Assembly: GCA_029784825.1 (NCBI GenBank)
Contig: JAFMAU010000011.1
Coordinates: 1 to 59,105, forward strand
DNA from: Nitrososphaerota archaeon
Lineage (GTDB): Archaea; Thermoproteota; Nitrososphaeria; Nitrososphaerales; UBA183
DNA: 59,105 nt
Direction: 5' to 3'
The notes under the pieces are model-generated. The model saw only the letters and a program-made list of their open reading frames with translations. It was not told where the DNA came from and ran no database searches. The stretch's first letter is position 1; the number at the start of each line of letters is the position of its first letter. The translations under genes were made by a program, and so were the position numbers. This document shows positions 16,182 through 24,523 of the stretch, piece by piece.

Positions 16182-17032
16182 CTTTTCTGGAGGGTTACTA
16201 AATAGTCCACTATCAGCTTCGGTATGTCGACGCCGGTGGCCGGGACCGTGTTCTTGAACTCCGTCGTGTTGTTCACTTCGTGCACCAGCAGGCCCTCGCT
16301 CTCGGACTCCATGAGGTCGACTCCTGCGATCTCGCACTTCGTGGCCGACGCCGCCCTTATCGAGAGCTCGTCGAGCTCCTTGTCTATCTTGCAGGCTTCG
16401 GCCTTTCCGCCTCTGGCAGTGTTCGTCCTCCAGTCGGTCGAGCCGCTGTACCTGTAGATGGCGGCCACAGTCCTGCCGCCTATGACGAACGAGCGTATGT
16501 CGCGCGGCGGCCGCTTCACGAACTCCTGGAGGTAGTAGACCTGATACAGCGGGAACATGTATTCCCTGTCCTCCAGGACGGCCTTGGCGAAGTCCTCGTC
16601 CTTCAGCAGCGCCGATAACCTGCCCCAGCTCCCGACGACCGGCTTGATTACCGCTGGATAACCCAAGCGAGCTGCAGATCTGAGGGCGGCTTCTTCGGTG
16701 AAGGACAGCCTTGTCTTGGGAGTGGGTACACCGCGCCTCACGAGCTGCAGCGTCCCGAAGAGCTTGTTGCCGCACGTCCATGCTGAATCGAAGCAGTTCA
16801 CCACTCTGATGTCGGCGGCCTCGAGGGCCGCCGTTGAGTGCACGTTCCTAAAGTAGCTCACGCATCGCTGGAGGACGACCTTGTCTGTTATCCCGGTCTT
16901 GCGCGAGTTGATGTCGATGTCGAGGCCCTTGGAATCGGTGAGATTGACCTTGACTCCAAGCTTCTCCGCCGCAGAGACTATGGCCTTCTCTTCCCAGCGG
17001 ATGGTGTCGTAGAGCAGGGCGAACGAGGCCGT
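16178..17032 (-). CDS. lysX: LysW ligase, probably LysX for alpha-aminoadipate; ACG start
   Basis: An ATP-grasp ligase of the RimK/LysX family that attaches an amino acid to the C-terminal Glu of LysW. ATP-grasp features are KPVVGSWGRL, RDIRSFVIGG, TNTARGG and EVNNTTEFKNTVPATGVDIP. The last closely resembles Thermus LysX, and the gene sits between lysW1 and lysK, so aminoadipate is the likely substrate. The first usual start (GTG 16861) removes the conserved FALLYDTIRWEEK. In frame after the lysW1 stop there is only ACG 17032, three bases downstream, which gives 284 residues; CTG 17017 is second best. Confidence 0.88.
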   Translation of the reverse strand, partial: TASFALLYDTIRWEEKAIVSAAEKLGVKVNLTDSKGLDIDINSRKTGITDKVVLQRCVSYFRNVHSTAALEAADIRVVNCFDSAWTCGNKLFGTLQLVRRGVPTPKTRLSFTEEAALRSAARLGYPAVIKPVVGSWGRLSALLKDEDFAKAVLEDREYMFPLYQVYYLQEFVKRPPRDIRSFVIGGRTVAAIYRYSGSTDWRTNTARGGKAEACKIDKELDELSIRAASATKCEIAGVDLMESESEGLLVHEVNNTTEFKNTVPATGVDIPKLIVDYLVTLQKR

Positions 17033-17035
17033 CGG

Positions 17036-17206
17036 TTACTCGCCCCAGTCTTCCTCTTCGAGCTCCGCCGGGCGAAGGGTGAAGAGTGAGCCACTCTGCT
17101 CTCTGACCAGTTCGTAAGTTGCGCTGCAGTCCCTGCAGGTCAGGATCTCTCCCTGAATCGCGTCCGACGGGACTGCGAGTTCAGCATCGCATTCTGTGCA
17201 CTTCAG
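17036..17206 (-). CDS. lysW: LysW carrier protein 1, CTG start
   Basis: A 56-residue amino-group carrier. It has a zinc ribbon (CTEC, then CRDC) and the C-terminal EEEDWGE, whose last Glu carries the substrate. An in-frame TGA lies three codons upstream, so CTG 17206 is the only reasonable start. GGAGGTGA precedes it by 6 bases. It carries intermediates made by the ligase encoded immediately after it. A second, different lysW lies at 21601. Confidence 0.9.
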   Translation of the reverse strand: MKCTECDAELAVPSDAIQGEILTCRDCSATYELVREQSGSLFTLRPAELEEEDWGE

Positions 17207-17212
17207 ACGAGT

Positions 17213-17220
17213 TCACCTCC
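17213..17220 (-). promoter_or_regulatory. Shine-Dalgarno site deciding the CTG start of lysW1
   Basis: Minus-strand GGAGGTGA is 6 bases before CTG 17206, an ideal spacing. Confidence 0.7.
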
Positions 17221-17250
17221 GCACCTTGCGATTCCAACCGCGGGGGCCAC

Positions 17251-17260
17251 ATTATAAAAC
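17251..17260 (-). promoter_or_regulatory. TATA element of the lysW1-lysX-lysK operon
   Basis: Minus-strand GTTTTATAAT predicts a start near 17229 and a short leader holding the lysW1 Shine-Dalgarno site. It separates this operon from the upstream lysJ-regulator genes. Confidence 0.6.
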
Positions 17261-17275
17261 GATATCCGCACGAAA

Positions 17276-17710
17276 TTAGCGAATTGTGCGGAGCACCATC
17301 GTCGTGTTCGTATTGATGACCCCTTCCACACGCCGAATAGCCTCGATTGACTTGTTGACCTCGACGATATTCGCACCTTTGACCAGCACCGCGATGTCAA
17401 ACTGCCCAGCGGTCTCGTAGACAACCTCCACGCCAGTCACCGCCTTCAACTTCGAGCTGACCTGGCCGGTTGGGACCGACGGATTGACCGAGACCCACGT
17501 GATGGCGCTGCTGAGTTTCTGGTCGTCGACCTCGACGGTGAACCTGCGGATTCTTCCGCTGTCCTTGAGGTTCATGATTCTCCGCCTTACTGCCGACTCT
17601 GACATTCCCAACCTCTGGGCCAGCTCAGTGTTGGAGGTTCTAGAGTCCTGGGTCAGGATTGCGACGATCTGTTCATCGGTCCTATCCGAAGCGCCTCTTG
17701 TCCTCGGCAT
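17276..17710 (-). CDS. Lrp/AsnC-family regulator, LysM-like
   Basis: A 144-residue regulator with an N-terminal helix-turn-helix (NTELAQRLGMSESAVRRRI) and a C-terminal RAM domain (VVYETAGQFDIAVLVKG). Its position inside a LysW gene cluster matches Sulfolobus LysM, an Lrp-type regulator that responds to lysine. It overlaps the end of lysJ by 29 bases. The next promoter, 16 bases downstream of its stop, is a natural target. The assigned role is inference. Confidence 0.85.
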   Translation of the reverse strand: MPRTRGASDRTDEQIVAILTQDSRTSNTELAQRLGMSESAVRRRIMNLKDSGRIRRFTVEVDDQKLSSAITWVSVNPSVPTGQVSSKLKAVTGVEVVYETAGQFDIAVLVKGANIVEVNKSIEAIRRVEGVINTNTTMVLRTIR

Positions 17711-18872
17711 CCAGAACTCCCTCCAGCGCCTCCAGACCCCTGGCTATTTGGCTGTCGTCTACGACAAGGGGCGGGAGGAGTCGGAAGGTCTCCTTGCCCG
17801 AATAGGCGAAGATGGCTCCCCGACCGATGGCATCCAGCAAGAGCTGGTGGATGTCGACCCTTGTCTCGAGCGCGAGCATCATGCCCAAGCCCCTCGCCTC
17901 CCTCGCCACCTTGTGATTCGAGGCGATCTTCGCCAGTCCTTCCTTCAGCCGTCTTCCCTTGACCTCAGCCGTCGCTGGGAAGTTGTTCTTCTTGATGAAG
18001 CCGAGCGCCGCAGAGCCCGCCGCGCAGGCGAGCGGGTTCCCGGCGAAGGTTCCCGTGTGCTCACCCTTCTGGAGCCGCGACATGATCTCAGCGGTAGAGA
18101 CGGCAGCTCCGAGCGGCACACCGCCGCCCAGCCCTTTCGAGACGGCCATGATGTCTGGCACGACTCCCCAATGTTCCGATGCCCACATCTTGCCGGTCCT
18201 CCCCAGCCCCGTCTGAATCTCGTCCAGTATCATCAGCGCCCCGGTTCTGTCGCAGATCTCCCGGACCTGCTTCAGGAAGTCGGGTGGGGGGATGACGACG
18301 CCTGTCTCTCCCTGGATTGGCTCCGCGATGACGGCCGCAGTCTCGCCGGTCACAAGTGGCGCCAGGGATGGCGCGTTGCCGAACTCCGCGAAGTCCACAC
18401 CGTCGAGCAGCGGGAAGAAGGGCTCCCTGTACTTCTTGTTCCAGGTTGCCGAGAGCGCGCCCATTGTCTTCCCGTGGAACGCCCCCTTCATCGAGACGAA
18501 CCTCTTGCGTCCGGTGTAACGCCTAGCGAGCTTCATCGCTGCCTCGACCGTCTCGGTGCCGCTGTTGGTGAGGACGGCCTTCTCCAGCCCCTTCGGGGTG
18601 ACCGAAGCGAGCTTCTCGAGGAAGTCGGCTCTCGCATCGTTGTAGAAAGAACCGTGGCAGGTGATCAGCTTCTCCGCCTGTCCTTTCACCGCCTCGACGA
18701 CGTCGGGGTTGCAGTGGCCCACGATGGCCACTCCTATCCCGGCCATGAAGTCCACGTATTCTTTGCCCGCGTTGTCCCAGACCAGGGCGCCCTTGCCCTT
18801 CACGATTGTGAGGGGGAACTTCTGGAAGATGGCTGCGCCGAACCTCTCCTCCATCTCTTGCGGGCTCGCCAT
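17682..18872 (-). CDS. lysJ: [LysW]-semialdehyde aminotransferase
   Basis: A class III PLP aminotransferase (396 residues) that converts LysW-bound aminoadipate or glutamate semialdehyde to LysW-lysine or LysW-ornithine. Family motifs are LTNSGTETVEAAMKLAR, FHGKTMGALS, DEIQTGLGRTG and the PLP site AVSKGLGGGVPLG. ATG 18872 follows the lysZ stop with no gap. Only one copy is present, so it likely serves both pathways. Confidence 0.92.
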   Translation of the reverse strand: MASPQEMEERFGAAIFQKFPLTIVKGKGALVWDNAGKEYVDFMAGIGVAIVGHCNPDVVEAVKGQAEKLITCHGSFYNDARADFLEKLASVTPKGLEKAVLTNSGTETVEAAMKLARRYTGRKRFVSMKGAFHGKTMGALSATWNKKYREPFFPLLDGVDFAEFGNAPSLAPLVTGETAAVIAEPIQGETGVVIPPPDFLKQVREICDRTGALMILDEIQTGLGRTGKMWASEHWGVVPDIMAVSKGLGGGVPLGAAVSTAEIMSRLQKGEHTGTFAGNPLACAAGSAALGFIKKNNFPATAEVKGRRLKEGLAKIASNHKVAREARGLGMMLALETRVDIHQLLLDAIGRGAIFAYSGKETFRLLPPLVVDDSQIARGLEALEGVLDAEDKRRFG

Positions 18873-19685
18873 CTAGGCTATCACCGTGCAGCCCCTGTGG
18901 GCCAGGGCGTTGGATAATGGTTGATCTCGCGTGCCCGAACAGATGATCGCCTCCTTGACGCCCGAGTTCACAGAATCTACGGCGGCCATCACTTTCTTCT
19001 GCATCCCGAAACCAACCTCTGAGACCCGGGCCGACATGGATGCGGGCGAGATGCTCTCCACCAGCTTGCCCTCGAGCATCAGGCCATCGACGTTGGTGAG
19101 GAATAGGACGGCGTCCGCCGTGATGCCAGAGGCAAGGGACGCTGCGGCCCTGTCCCCGTCGATGTTGAGAGGTTCCGAGTCCTCGCCTACCGCCACCGGG
19201 GACACCACCGGCACGTAGCCCCCCGACATGAGAATCTCGACGAGGTCCGAATTGACGGACTCGACCTTCCCCGTGTAGCCCCCCTCGATCAGCAGCTTCC
19301 TCCCCCGTTCGTCGACGATCACGAGCTTCTTCTTGCGCTTCCCCTGGAAGAGCGAGCCGTCGAGGCCGGTCAGCGAGACCGCTCCGACGCCCTTTCCCCG
19401 CAGCGCGAGAACGAGTCTCTTCGCAAGCATGCCGCTCATCACCATGGTGTAGATTTCCGCGGTCTCTCTGTCGGTGTATCTGCTCTTGATGCCGTCGGGC
19501 GAGACAACGAACTTCTGTTCCTTGCCGAGTCTTGTGGCCATCTCTGTCACGGCGTCGCCGCCCCCGTGGACAAGCGCAATCTCCGTGGTCGGGGCCAGGC
19601 TGGCCAGGTCGGTGAGGAACGTCTCTGGGACTCCGCTCTTGAGCAGGCTGCCGCCGATCTTGACTACCATTCTCATCTCATTCAC
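18873..19685 (-). CDS. lysZ: [LysW]-aminoadipate/glutamate kinase
   Basis: An amino-acid kinase (270 residues) that phosphorylates the side-chain carboxylate of LysW-bound aminoadipate or glutamate. Motifs are VVKIGGSLLKSG, ALVHGGGDAV, SVNSDLVE and NIDGDRAAA. GTG 19685 overlaps lysY by 4 bases; ATG 19676 would start at MRMVVKIGG and is equally plausible. Confidence 0.92.
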   Translation of the reverse strand: MNEMRMVVKIGGSLLKSGVPETFLTDLASLAPTTEIALVHGGGDAVTEMATRLGKEQKFVVSPDGIKSRYTDRETAEIYTMVMSGMLAKRLVLALRGKGVGAVSLTGLDGSLFQGKRKKKLVIVDERGRKLLIEGGYTGKVESVNSDLVEILMSGGYVPVVSPVAVGEDSEPLNIDGDRAAASLASGITADAVLFLTNVDGLMLEGKLVESISPASMSARVSEVGFGMQKKVMAAVDSVNSGVKEAIICSGTRDQPLSNALAHRGCTVIA

Positions 19686-20743
19686 ACCGGGTGGAGCGGC
19701 GCCTGTGTCAGGCCGGTCTTCTCGTCGAACCCGAGCATCAGGTTCATCGACTGGACGGCGTTCCCTGCCGCCCCCTTGATGAGGTTGTCAATGGCGCCCA
19801 GGGCCACGATCCTTCCAGTCCTCTCCTCGAGCTCGAAGCCGAGGTCGCAGAAGTTGGATCCGATGACGACCTTCGGGTCGGGGAGCCTGAAGGGTCCCTG
19901 TTTGTCCCTCACGAGTCTGACGAAGTAGCTGCCAGAGTAGGTCGCCCGGTAGGCCTTCCAGACGTCTATGGGCTTGAGATCCGCGTCGGTGAACAGGTGG
20001 CAGGTGCAGAGGATCCCGCGGACCATGTTGACTGCGTGGGCTGACATCGAGACCCTCACGCTCTCGCCTGAAAGGGCTGACATCACCTGTTCTATCTCAG
20101 CAGAATGCCTGTGGCCCGCAGGAGCGTACGGGCGCACCACGTTGAACCGCTCGGAGAAGTGGGTGGCGGTCGAGGGCTTTCCGCCGGCTCCCGAGGACCC
20201 TATCTTGGCGTCCACGACGACCTTCTCGCGGTCGATCCCCAGCGACTTCTCCTTGAAGAGAGGTGCCATGGCCAGGATGGAAGTGATGGCCATGCAACCG
20301 GGGGACGCGACCAGCCTCGCGCCCTTGACCTGGTCACGGTTCAGCTCGGGGACGGAGAAGACGAACTTCTCGAGAAGGTCGGGAGAGGGGTGCTCGTAGC
20401 CGTACCAGCGCGTGTACTGCTCTCTGTCGTGTAGGCGGAAGTCGGCGCTCAGGTCGACGACCTTGATGCCAGTCGCCGCCAAGCCGGGTATGAGCTTCAC
20501 GGACTCGCCGTGGGGAAGGGCGGCGAAGGCCACCTCCGCGTTCTCGGTCACCTTGGACTGGTCGTATCTTGTGAACTTCAGCTCGGTGATGCCCCTCAGA
20601 TTGGGGTGCACCCTGAAGAGGTACTCGCCGTCGTACTTCCTCGACGTCGCGACTGTCAGCTCCACGTCCGGGTGTTGAAGGAGCAGCCGGACCAGCTCGC
20701 CGCCGATGTAGCCGGACGCCGCCAGGACGGCAACCTTGACCAT
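19682..20743 (-). CDS. lysY: [LysW]-phosphate reductase
   Basis: An ArgC-like NADPH-dependent reductase (353 residues) that makes the LysW-bound semialdehyde. It has AASGYIGGELVRLLLQHP at the N-terminus, the catalytic Cys in SPGCMAITS, and APAGHRHSAEIEQ. A longer frame exists upstream, but ATG 20743 starts right at the Rossmann strand and overlaps the argX stop by one base (TGATG). Confidence 0.93.
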   Translation of the reverse strand: MVKVAVLAASGYIGGELVRLLLQHPDVELTVATSRKYDGEYLFRVHPNLRGITELKFTRYDQSKVTENAEVAFAALPHGESVKLIPGLAATGIKVVDLSADFRLHDREQYTRWYGYEHPSPDLLEKFVFSVPELNRDQVKGARLVASPGCMAITSILAMAPLFKEKSLGIDREKVVVDAKIGSSGAGGKPSTATHFSERFNVVRPYAPAGHRHSAEIEQVMSALSGESVRVSMSAHAVNMVRGILCTCHLFTDADLKPIDVWKAYRATYSGSYFVRLVRDKQGPFRLPDPKVVIGSNFCDLGFELEERTGRIVALGAIDNLIKGAAGNAVQSMNLMLGFDEKTGLTQAPLHPV

Positions 20744-21600
20744 CAGCGCTTCACCGTGCTGGCGATGTACCCCATGATCTTCTTCGGGATGCTCCACTCG
20801 ACGGCGGACTGCGCGCCCTTGAACTCGACCGTGTTGTTCACTTCGTGGACCACGTGGCCCTTGGGGCCTTCCATGGCATCCACCCCGAGCACCCCGCCGC
20901 CGACGACCACCGCGGCCTTCAGAATCATCTCCCTCAGCTCCGGTCCTGGTGTGAACGCCTTTGAGACTCCGCCCCTTGCGACGTTGGTCCTCCAGTCGCC
21001 TTCGGGGGCGTATCTGTGCACGCAGGCGACCAGGTCGCTGCCGGCAACGACTGCCCTGATGTCGCGTGGAGGCCTCTGGATGTACTCCTGGACGTAGTAC
21101 ATGTGCTCCACTGGGTTGGGCAGTTCCTCCCTCAGCTCCACTATGGACTGGAGCGTCGGCTTGTCCCTGATGACGCTGACCATCCTTCCCCAGCTCCCCA
21201 CGAAGGGCTTCAGCACCACTGGGAAGCCCAGCTCCTCTGCCGCCTTCTCGACCATCTCAGATGACAGTGCGACGAACGTCTTCGGCGTGGGAACCCCCGC
21301 CTTCGCCAGGGCCATGGTGGTTGCCAGCTTGTTCCCGCACAGGTCCGCGACCTCGTAGCGGTTGATGACCGCGGCACCCGCTCCCTCGAGCATCCTCGTG
21401 AGAAAGAGGGATCTGTAGTGGCTTATGCACCGCTGGACGACGACGTCGCCCAGTTGGTGGCTATGGCCGTCGCCCCTGGAGATGTCGAAGAGGAGTGCCT
21501 TGGCGTCAACAAGGTTGGCCTCCATCCCCATGGAGTCTGCCTCGTCCTTCAGCGCCTTCTCCTCCCACCTCAACCTGTCGAAGGTGATGCTCGCTTTCAT
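20743..21600 (-). CDS. argX: LysW ligase, probably ArgX for glutamate
   Basis: A second RimK/LysX-type ATP-grasp ligase (285 residues), clearly related to the one at 16178. It shares RWEEKAL, CGNKL, KPFVGSWGRM, RPPRDIRAVV, TNVARGG and HEVNNTVEFK. The substrate-end motif differs (GAQSAVEWSIP in place of NTVPATGVDIP). It lies between lysW2 and lysY, next to argH and argG, so glutamate is the likely substrate. The Arg or Lys assignment rests on context and motif, not on a test. Confidence 0.86.
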   Translation of the reverse strand: MKASITFDRLRWEEKALKDEADSMGMEANLVDAKALLFDISRGDGHSHQLGDVVVQRCISHYRSLFLTRMLEGAGAAVINRYEVADLCGNKLATTMALAKAGVPTPKTFVALSSEMVEKAAEELGFPVVLKPFVGSWGRMVSVIRDKPTLQSIVELREELPNPVEHMYYVQEYIQRPPRDIRAVVAGSDLVACVHRYAPEGDWRTNVARGGVSKAFTPGPELREMILKAAVVVGGGVLGVDAMEGPKGHVVHEVNNTVEFKGAQSAVEWSIPKKIMGYIASTVKR

Positions 21601-21783
21601 CTACTCTCCCCAGTCCTCCTCAACCTGGTCGGCGGGCTTGATGACAGCCACCCCTCCCTTGATCTCTGCGACCTCGTACTCTGCCCCGCAGTCCTTGCAG
21701 GAGACTATTTCTCCGACTATGGCGTCGCCCGGGACGGATATCACTGCGTCGCATTCTGTGCATCGCGTCTCCATTGTTGTCAT
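21601..21783 (-). CDS. lysW: LysW carrier protein 2
   Basis: A 60-residue carrier with zinc-ribbon pairs CTEC and CKDC and the C-terminal VEEDWGE. It starts at ATG 21783, overlapping argH by 4 bases, with ATG 21774 as an alternative. It abuts argX and probably serves arginine synthesis. It differs from LysW1 at many positions between the Cys pairs and the tail (for example KGGVAVIKPADQ against QSGSLFTLRPAE). Confidence 0.93.
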   Translation of the reverse strand: MTTMETRCTECDAVISVPGDAIVGEIVSCKDCGAEYEVAEIKGGVAVIKPADQVEEDWGE

Positions 21784-23255
21784 TTCACCCCCGCTGCCAG
21801 CCGCTTAACGGTTCGCATGAGCCGACCTTCCGAGCTCGTCAACCCCTTTGAGATGCTCGAGAGCTCGCCTCCGTCCGCATCCATCTGTCGCGCCCTGGCG
21901 CGGACCTCGGCGGCAATGAAGCCGGGGTTGCTCCCGCCCTTGGACCTGATGGCCGAAAGGAATCTCGCGGGGTCGAGCAGCTCTGCAGCTTCCTTCCCGT
22001 CCATTGTGACTCGCCTTCCCATCTTTGACGAAACAGCGGCCATATGGCGTGCGACCGACTCCTGCAGGCTGATGTTCTCGTCTGCCGACGCCCTGACCAG
22101 CTCGCCCACGACTGCGTGCGCCATCCGGAACGGGATGCCGTAGGCCGAGACGAGATGGTTGGCCAGGTGCGTCGCGGTCGAGTAGTCGTCGGCCATGGAT
22201 TCCTTGATCGCTTCGAGGTTGAACTTCGAGGTCCTGAGCATGCCCTCCATCATCTTCACAGACGCAATCGTATCGTCCAGGCCCCTCCACAGGTGAAGGG
22301 TGGCCTCCTGGAGGTCCATGTTGTAGGCGAACGGGAGGGACTTTGCGATGGAGAGCGTGGCGACCAGCGCCCCCAGGACCGAGCCGAACTTCGACCTCGC
22401 GACCTCCGCGACGACGGGGTTCTTCTTCTGGGGCATGATGCTGCTGGAGGTCGCATACTCGTCGGAGACTTCGACGAAGCCGAACTCCTTGGAGCTCCAG
22501 ATGACGAACTCCTCCGACATCCTGCTCACGTCGACCATGACCATTGAGCAGCAGGCGAGCGCCTCCGGCAGGAGGTCGCGCGAAGCCACCGAATCCATCG
22601 CGTTGGAGGTGGTTCCGCCGAAGCCGAGGAGCTGCGCCACCCGCGCCCTGTCCACGTTGACCGAGGTCCCCCCCAGGGCCGCCGAGCCCATGGGCGACAC
22701 GTTGACCCGGGCGTACAGCTGCAGGAGCCTTCGGACGTTCCTCTGGTATGAGTCGAAGTATGCCAGGTAGTGGTGGGCCAGGGTGATGGGCTGCGCCCGC
22801 TGCACGTGAGTGTAGCCTGGAATCATGTTGGCGCCCTGCTTTGACGCGAGGCTCAGCATCGAATTCTGCAGTGCCAGGATCTCAGCGATGAGGTCGACGA
22901 TCCTCTTCCTGAGCGTGATCCTGATCGCCGTGGCCACCTGGTCGTTCCTGCTCTTCCCCAGGTTGAGGTAGCCCGCGGTGTCGATGCCGATGGCGTCCAC
23001 GGCCTGCTGCTCCAGATACTGGTGGAAGTCCTCCGCAAGCGCCGATGCGGGCGGCGAATCGGATGCTTTGATGAGGAAGCCTAGGCATCTGCTTCCGGTC
23101 TTCCTGCTGACCTCTCCGCCTTCGACCAGCGCAATCATGTGGGCCATGTTCACCTCGATCACAGCCCCGGCAATCTGCCCGTCGAACGCCATGGAGGATG
23201 TGAAGGCGGTGACTTCGTCACTCTGCTTCCTTAGCCTTCGCCCTCTGATGTCCAC
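21780..23255 (-). CDS. argH: Argininosuccinate lyase
   Basis: This enzyme cleaves argininosuccinate to arginine and fumarate. The signature SSSIMPQKKNPV and the active-site GKSRNDQVAT and THVQRAQPI are present, and the length (491 residues) fits. GTG 23255 gives the usual VDIRGRRLRK beginning; a longer frame goes to 23297. It overlaps the argG end by 38 bases. Confidence 0.93.
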   Translation of the reverse strand: MDIRGRRLRKQSDEVTAFTSSMAFDGQIAGAVIEVNMAHMIALVEGGEVSRKTGSRCLGFLIKASDSPPASALAEDFHQYLEQQAVDAIGIDTAGYLNLGKSRNDQVATAIRITLRKRIVDLIAEILALQNSMLSLASKQGANMIPGYTHVQRAQPITLAHHYLAYFDSYQRNVRRLLQLYARVNVSPMGSAALGGTSVNVDRARVAQLLGFGGTTSNAMDSVASRDLLPEALACCSMVMVDVSRMSEEFVIWSSKEFGFVEVSDEYATSSSIMPQKKNPVVAEVARSKFGSVLGALVATLSIAKSLPFAYNMDLQEATLHLWRGLDDTIASVKMMEGMLRTSKFNLEAIKESMADDYSTATHLANHLVSAYGIPFRMAHAVVGELVRASADENISLQESVARHMAAVSSKMGRRVTMDGKEAAELLDPARFLSAIRSKGGSNPGFIAAEVRARARQMDADGGELSSISKGLTSSEGRLMRTVKRLAAGVK

Positions 23256-24462
23256 TCTTTCCCCTGTCCTCCTTGAATTGTTCCATGCTCGCCGCAACCC
23301 TGGACTGGAGTCCCCACAGTTCGATGAATCCCACGGCGCTCTTCTGGTCGAAGGTCGAGGTCTTGCCGTATGTCGAGAGGTTCAGCCTGTAGATCGAGTA
23401 GTCCGAAGACCTCCCCACGACGCGCATCCCCCCCTTGTACAGCTTGAGCTTCACCTTCCCCGTGACCCTGTGCTGGGTAGCCTGGATGAACCTGTCAAGC
23501 GCTACCCTCAGAGGCTCCAGCCAGAGGCCGGAGTAGACAAGCCAGGCCCACTCCCTCTCCACACCGGCCTTGAAGTCGAGCTCATGGCGCGTGAGGACCA
23601 GCTTCTCCAGGTCCCTGTGGGCCTCGGTGATGGCCAAGGCAGCGGGGCACTCATACACTTCCCTGGACTTTATGCCGACCAACCTGTCCTCCATGTGGTC
23701 GATTATCCCGACCCCGTGCCCTCCGACGAGGCGGTTGAGGTGGTCGATAAGGACCAATGGGTCCATCGTTCTTCCGTTCACTCTCACTGGAATGCCGGCG
23801 TCGAACCCGATCTCGACGTAGCCGGGCGCGTCAGGTGCCCTTTCGGGCAAGGTCACCCACTCGAAGGCGTCGTCCGGGGGCTCCGCTTCCGGGTGCTCCA
23901 TTGGGCCGCTTTCGATGGAGCGGCCCCAGAGATTCTGGTCTATGCTGTAGACTGACTTCTTGGGCTTGATCGGGATTCCGTGTTTCTGCGCATAGACTAT
24001 CTCCTCGTCCCGCGCCATGTTCCAGTCTCTCACGGGCGCGATCACTTCCAGGGTCGGGCTCATGGCCCTGACAGTCACGTCCAGTCGAACCTGGTCGTTC
24101 CCCTTGCCGGTGGAGCCGTGGGCGACGGCGAAGGAGCCCTCCTTCTCCGCGACCTCGACGAGCTTCTTCGCAATCAGAGGTCTGCCGAGGGCTGTGCTCA
24201 GGGGATACTTACCCTCGTACATCGCGTTTGCCTTTATGGCTGGGAAGATGTAGTCAGAGACGAACTCGCTCTTGGCGTCGACTGTGTAGTGCTTCCTGGC
24301 GCCGAGAATCCTGGAGCGTTTCTCTATGTCGGCCAGGTTCTCCTGCTGCCCCAGGTCCAGCGTGACGGTAACGACGTCAGCGTCGTACTTCTCTTGAAGC
24401 CACTTCACGCAAACCGAGGTGTCGAGGCCTCCGGAGAAAGCGAGCGCAATGCTCCTTGACAA
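23218..24462 (-). CDS. argG: Argininosuccinate synthase
   Basis: This enzyme joins citrulline and aspartate using ATP. The P-loop LAFSGGLDTSVCVKWL at the N-terminus, AHGSTGKGNDQVR and YSIDQNLWGRSIE are family motifs. TTG 24462 is chosen because the frame before it does not look like the family and the TATA element is 33 bases upstream (414 residues). It is the first gene of a run extending through argH, lysW2, argX, lysY, lysZ, lysJ and the Lrp gene. Confidence 0.94.
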   Translation of the reverse strand: MSRSIALAFSGGLDTSVCVKWLQEKYDADVVTVTLDLGQQENLADIEKRSRILGARKHYTVDAKSEFVSDYIFPAIKANAMYEGKYPLSTALGRPLIAKKLVEVAEKEGSFAVAHGSTGKGNDQVRLDVTVRAMSPTLEVIAPVRDWNMARDEEIVYAQKHGIPIKPKKSVYSIDQNLWGRSIESGPMEHPEAEPPDDAFEWVTLPERAPDAPGYVEIGFDAGIPVRVNGRTMDPLVLIDHLNRLVGGHGVGIIDHMEDRLVGIKSREVYECPAALAITEAHRDLEKLVLTRHELDFKAGVEREWAWLVYSGLWLEPLRVALDRFIQATQHRVTGKVKLKLYKGGMRVVGRSSDYSIYRLNLSTYGKTSTFDQKSAVGFIELWGLQSRVAASMEQFKEDRGKSGHQRAKAKEAE

Positions 24463-24489
24463 TGACGAATCTCGTCGACAGCGAGAAAC

Positions 24490-24500
24490 TCTTTTATAGA
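24490..24500. promoter_or_regulatory. Shared TATA element of argG and the ACT-domain gene
   Basis: CTTTTATAG (plus) reads CTATAAAAG on the minus strand. It is 33 bases from argG TTG 24462 and 28 bases from TTG 24524 on the plus strand, so one element may serve both directions. Confidence 0.65.
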
Positions 24501-24523
24501 TTTTGGCCGCGTCTGACCGAAAC

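Noticed and set aside
16182..16781. An N-terminal extension of lysK to 567 residues
   Set aside because: The added part is an out-of-phase reading of lysX. ATG 16181 gives the normal enzyme and overlaps the lysX stop.
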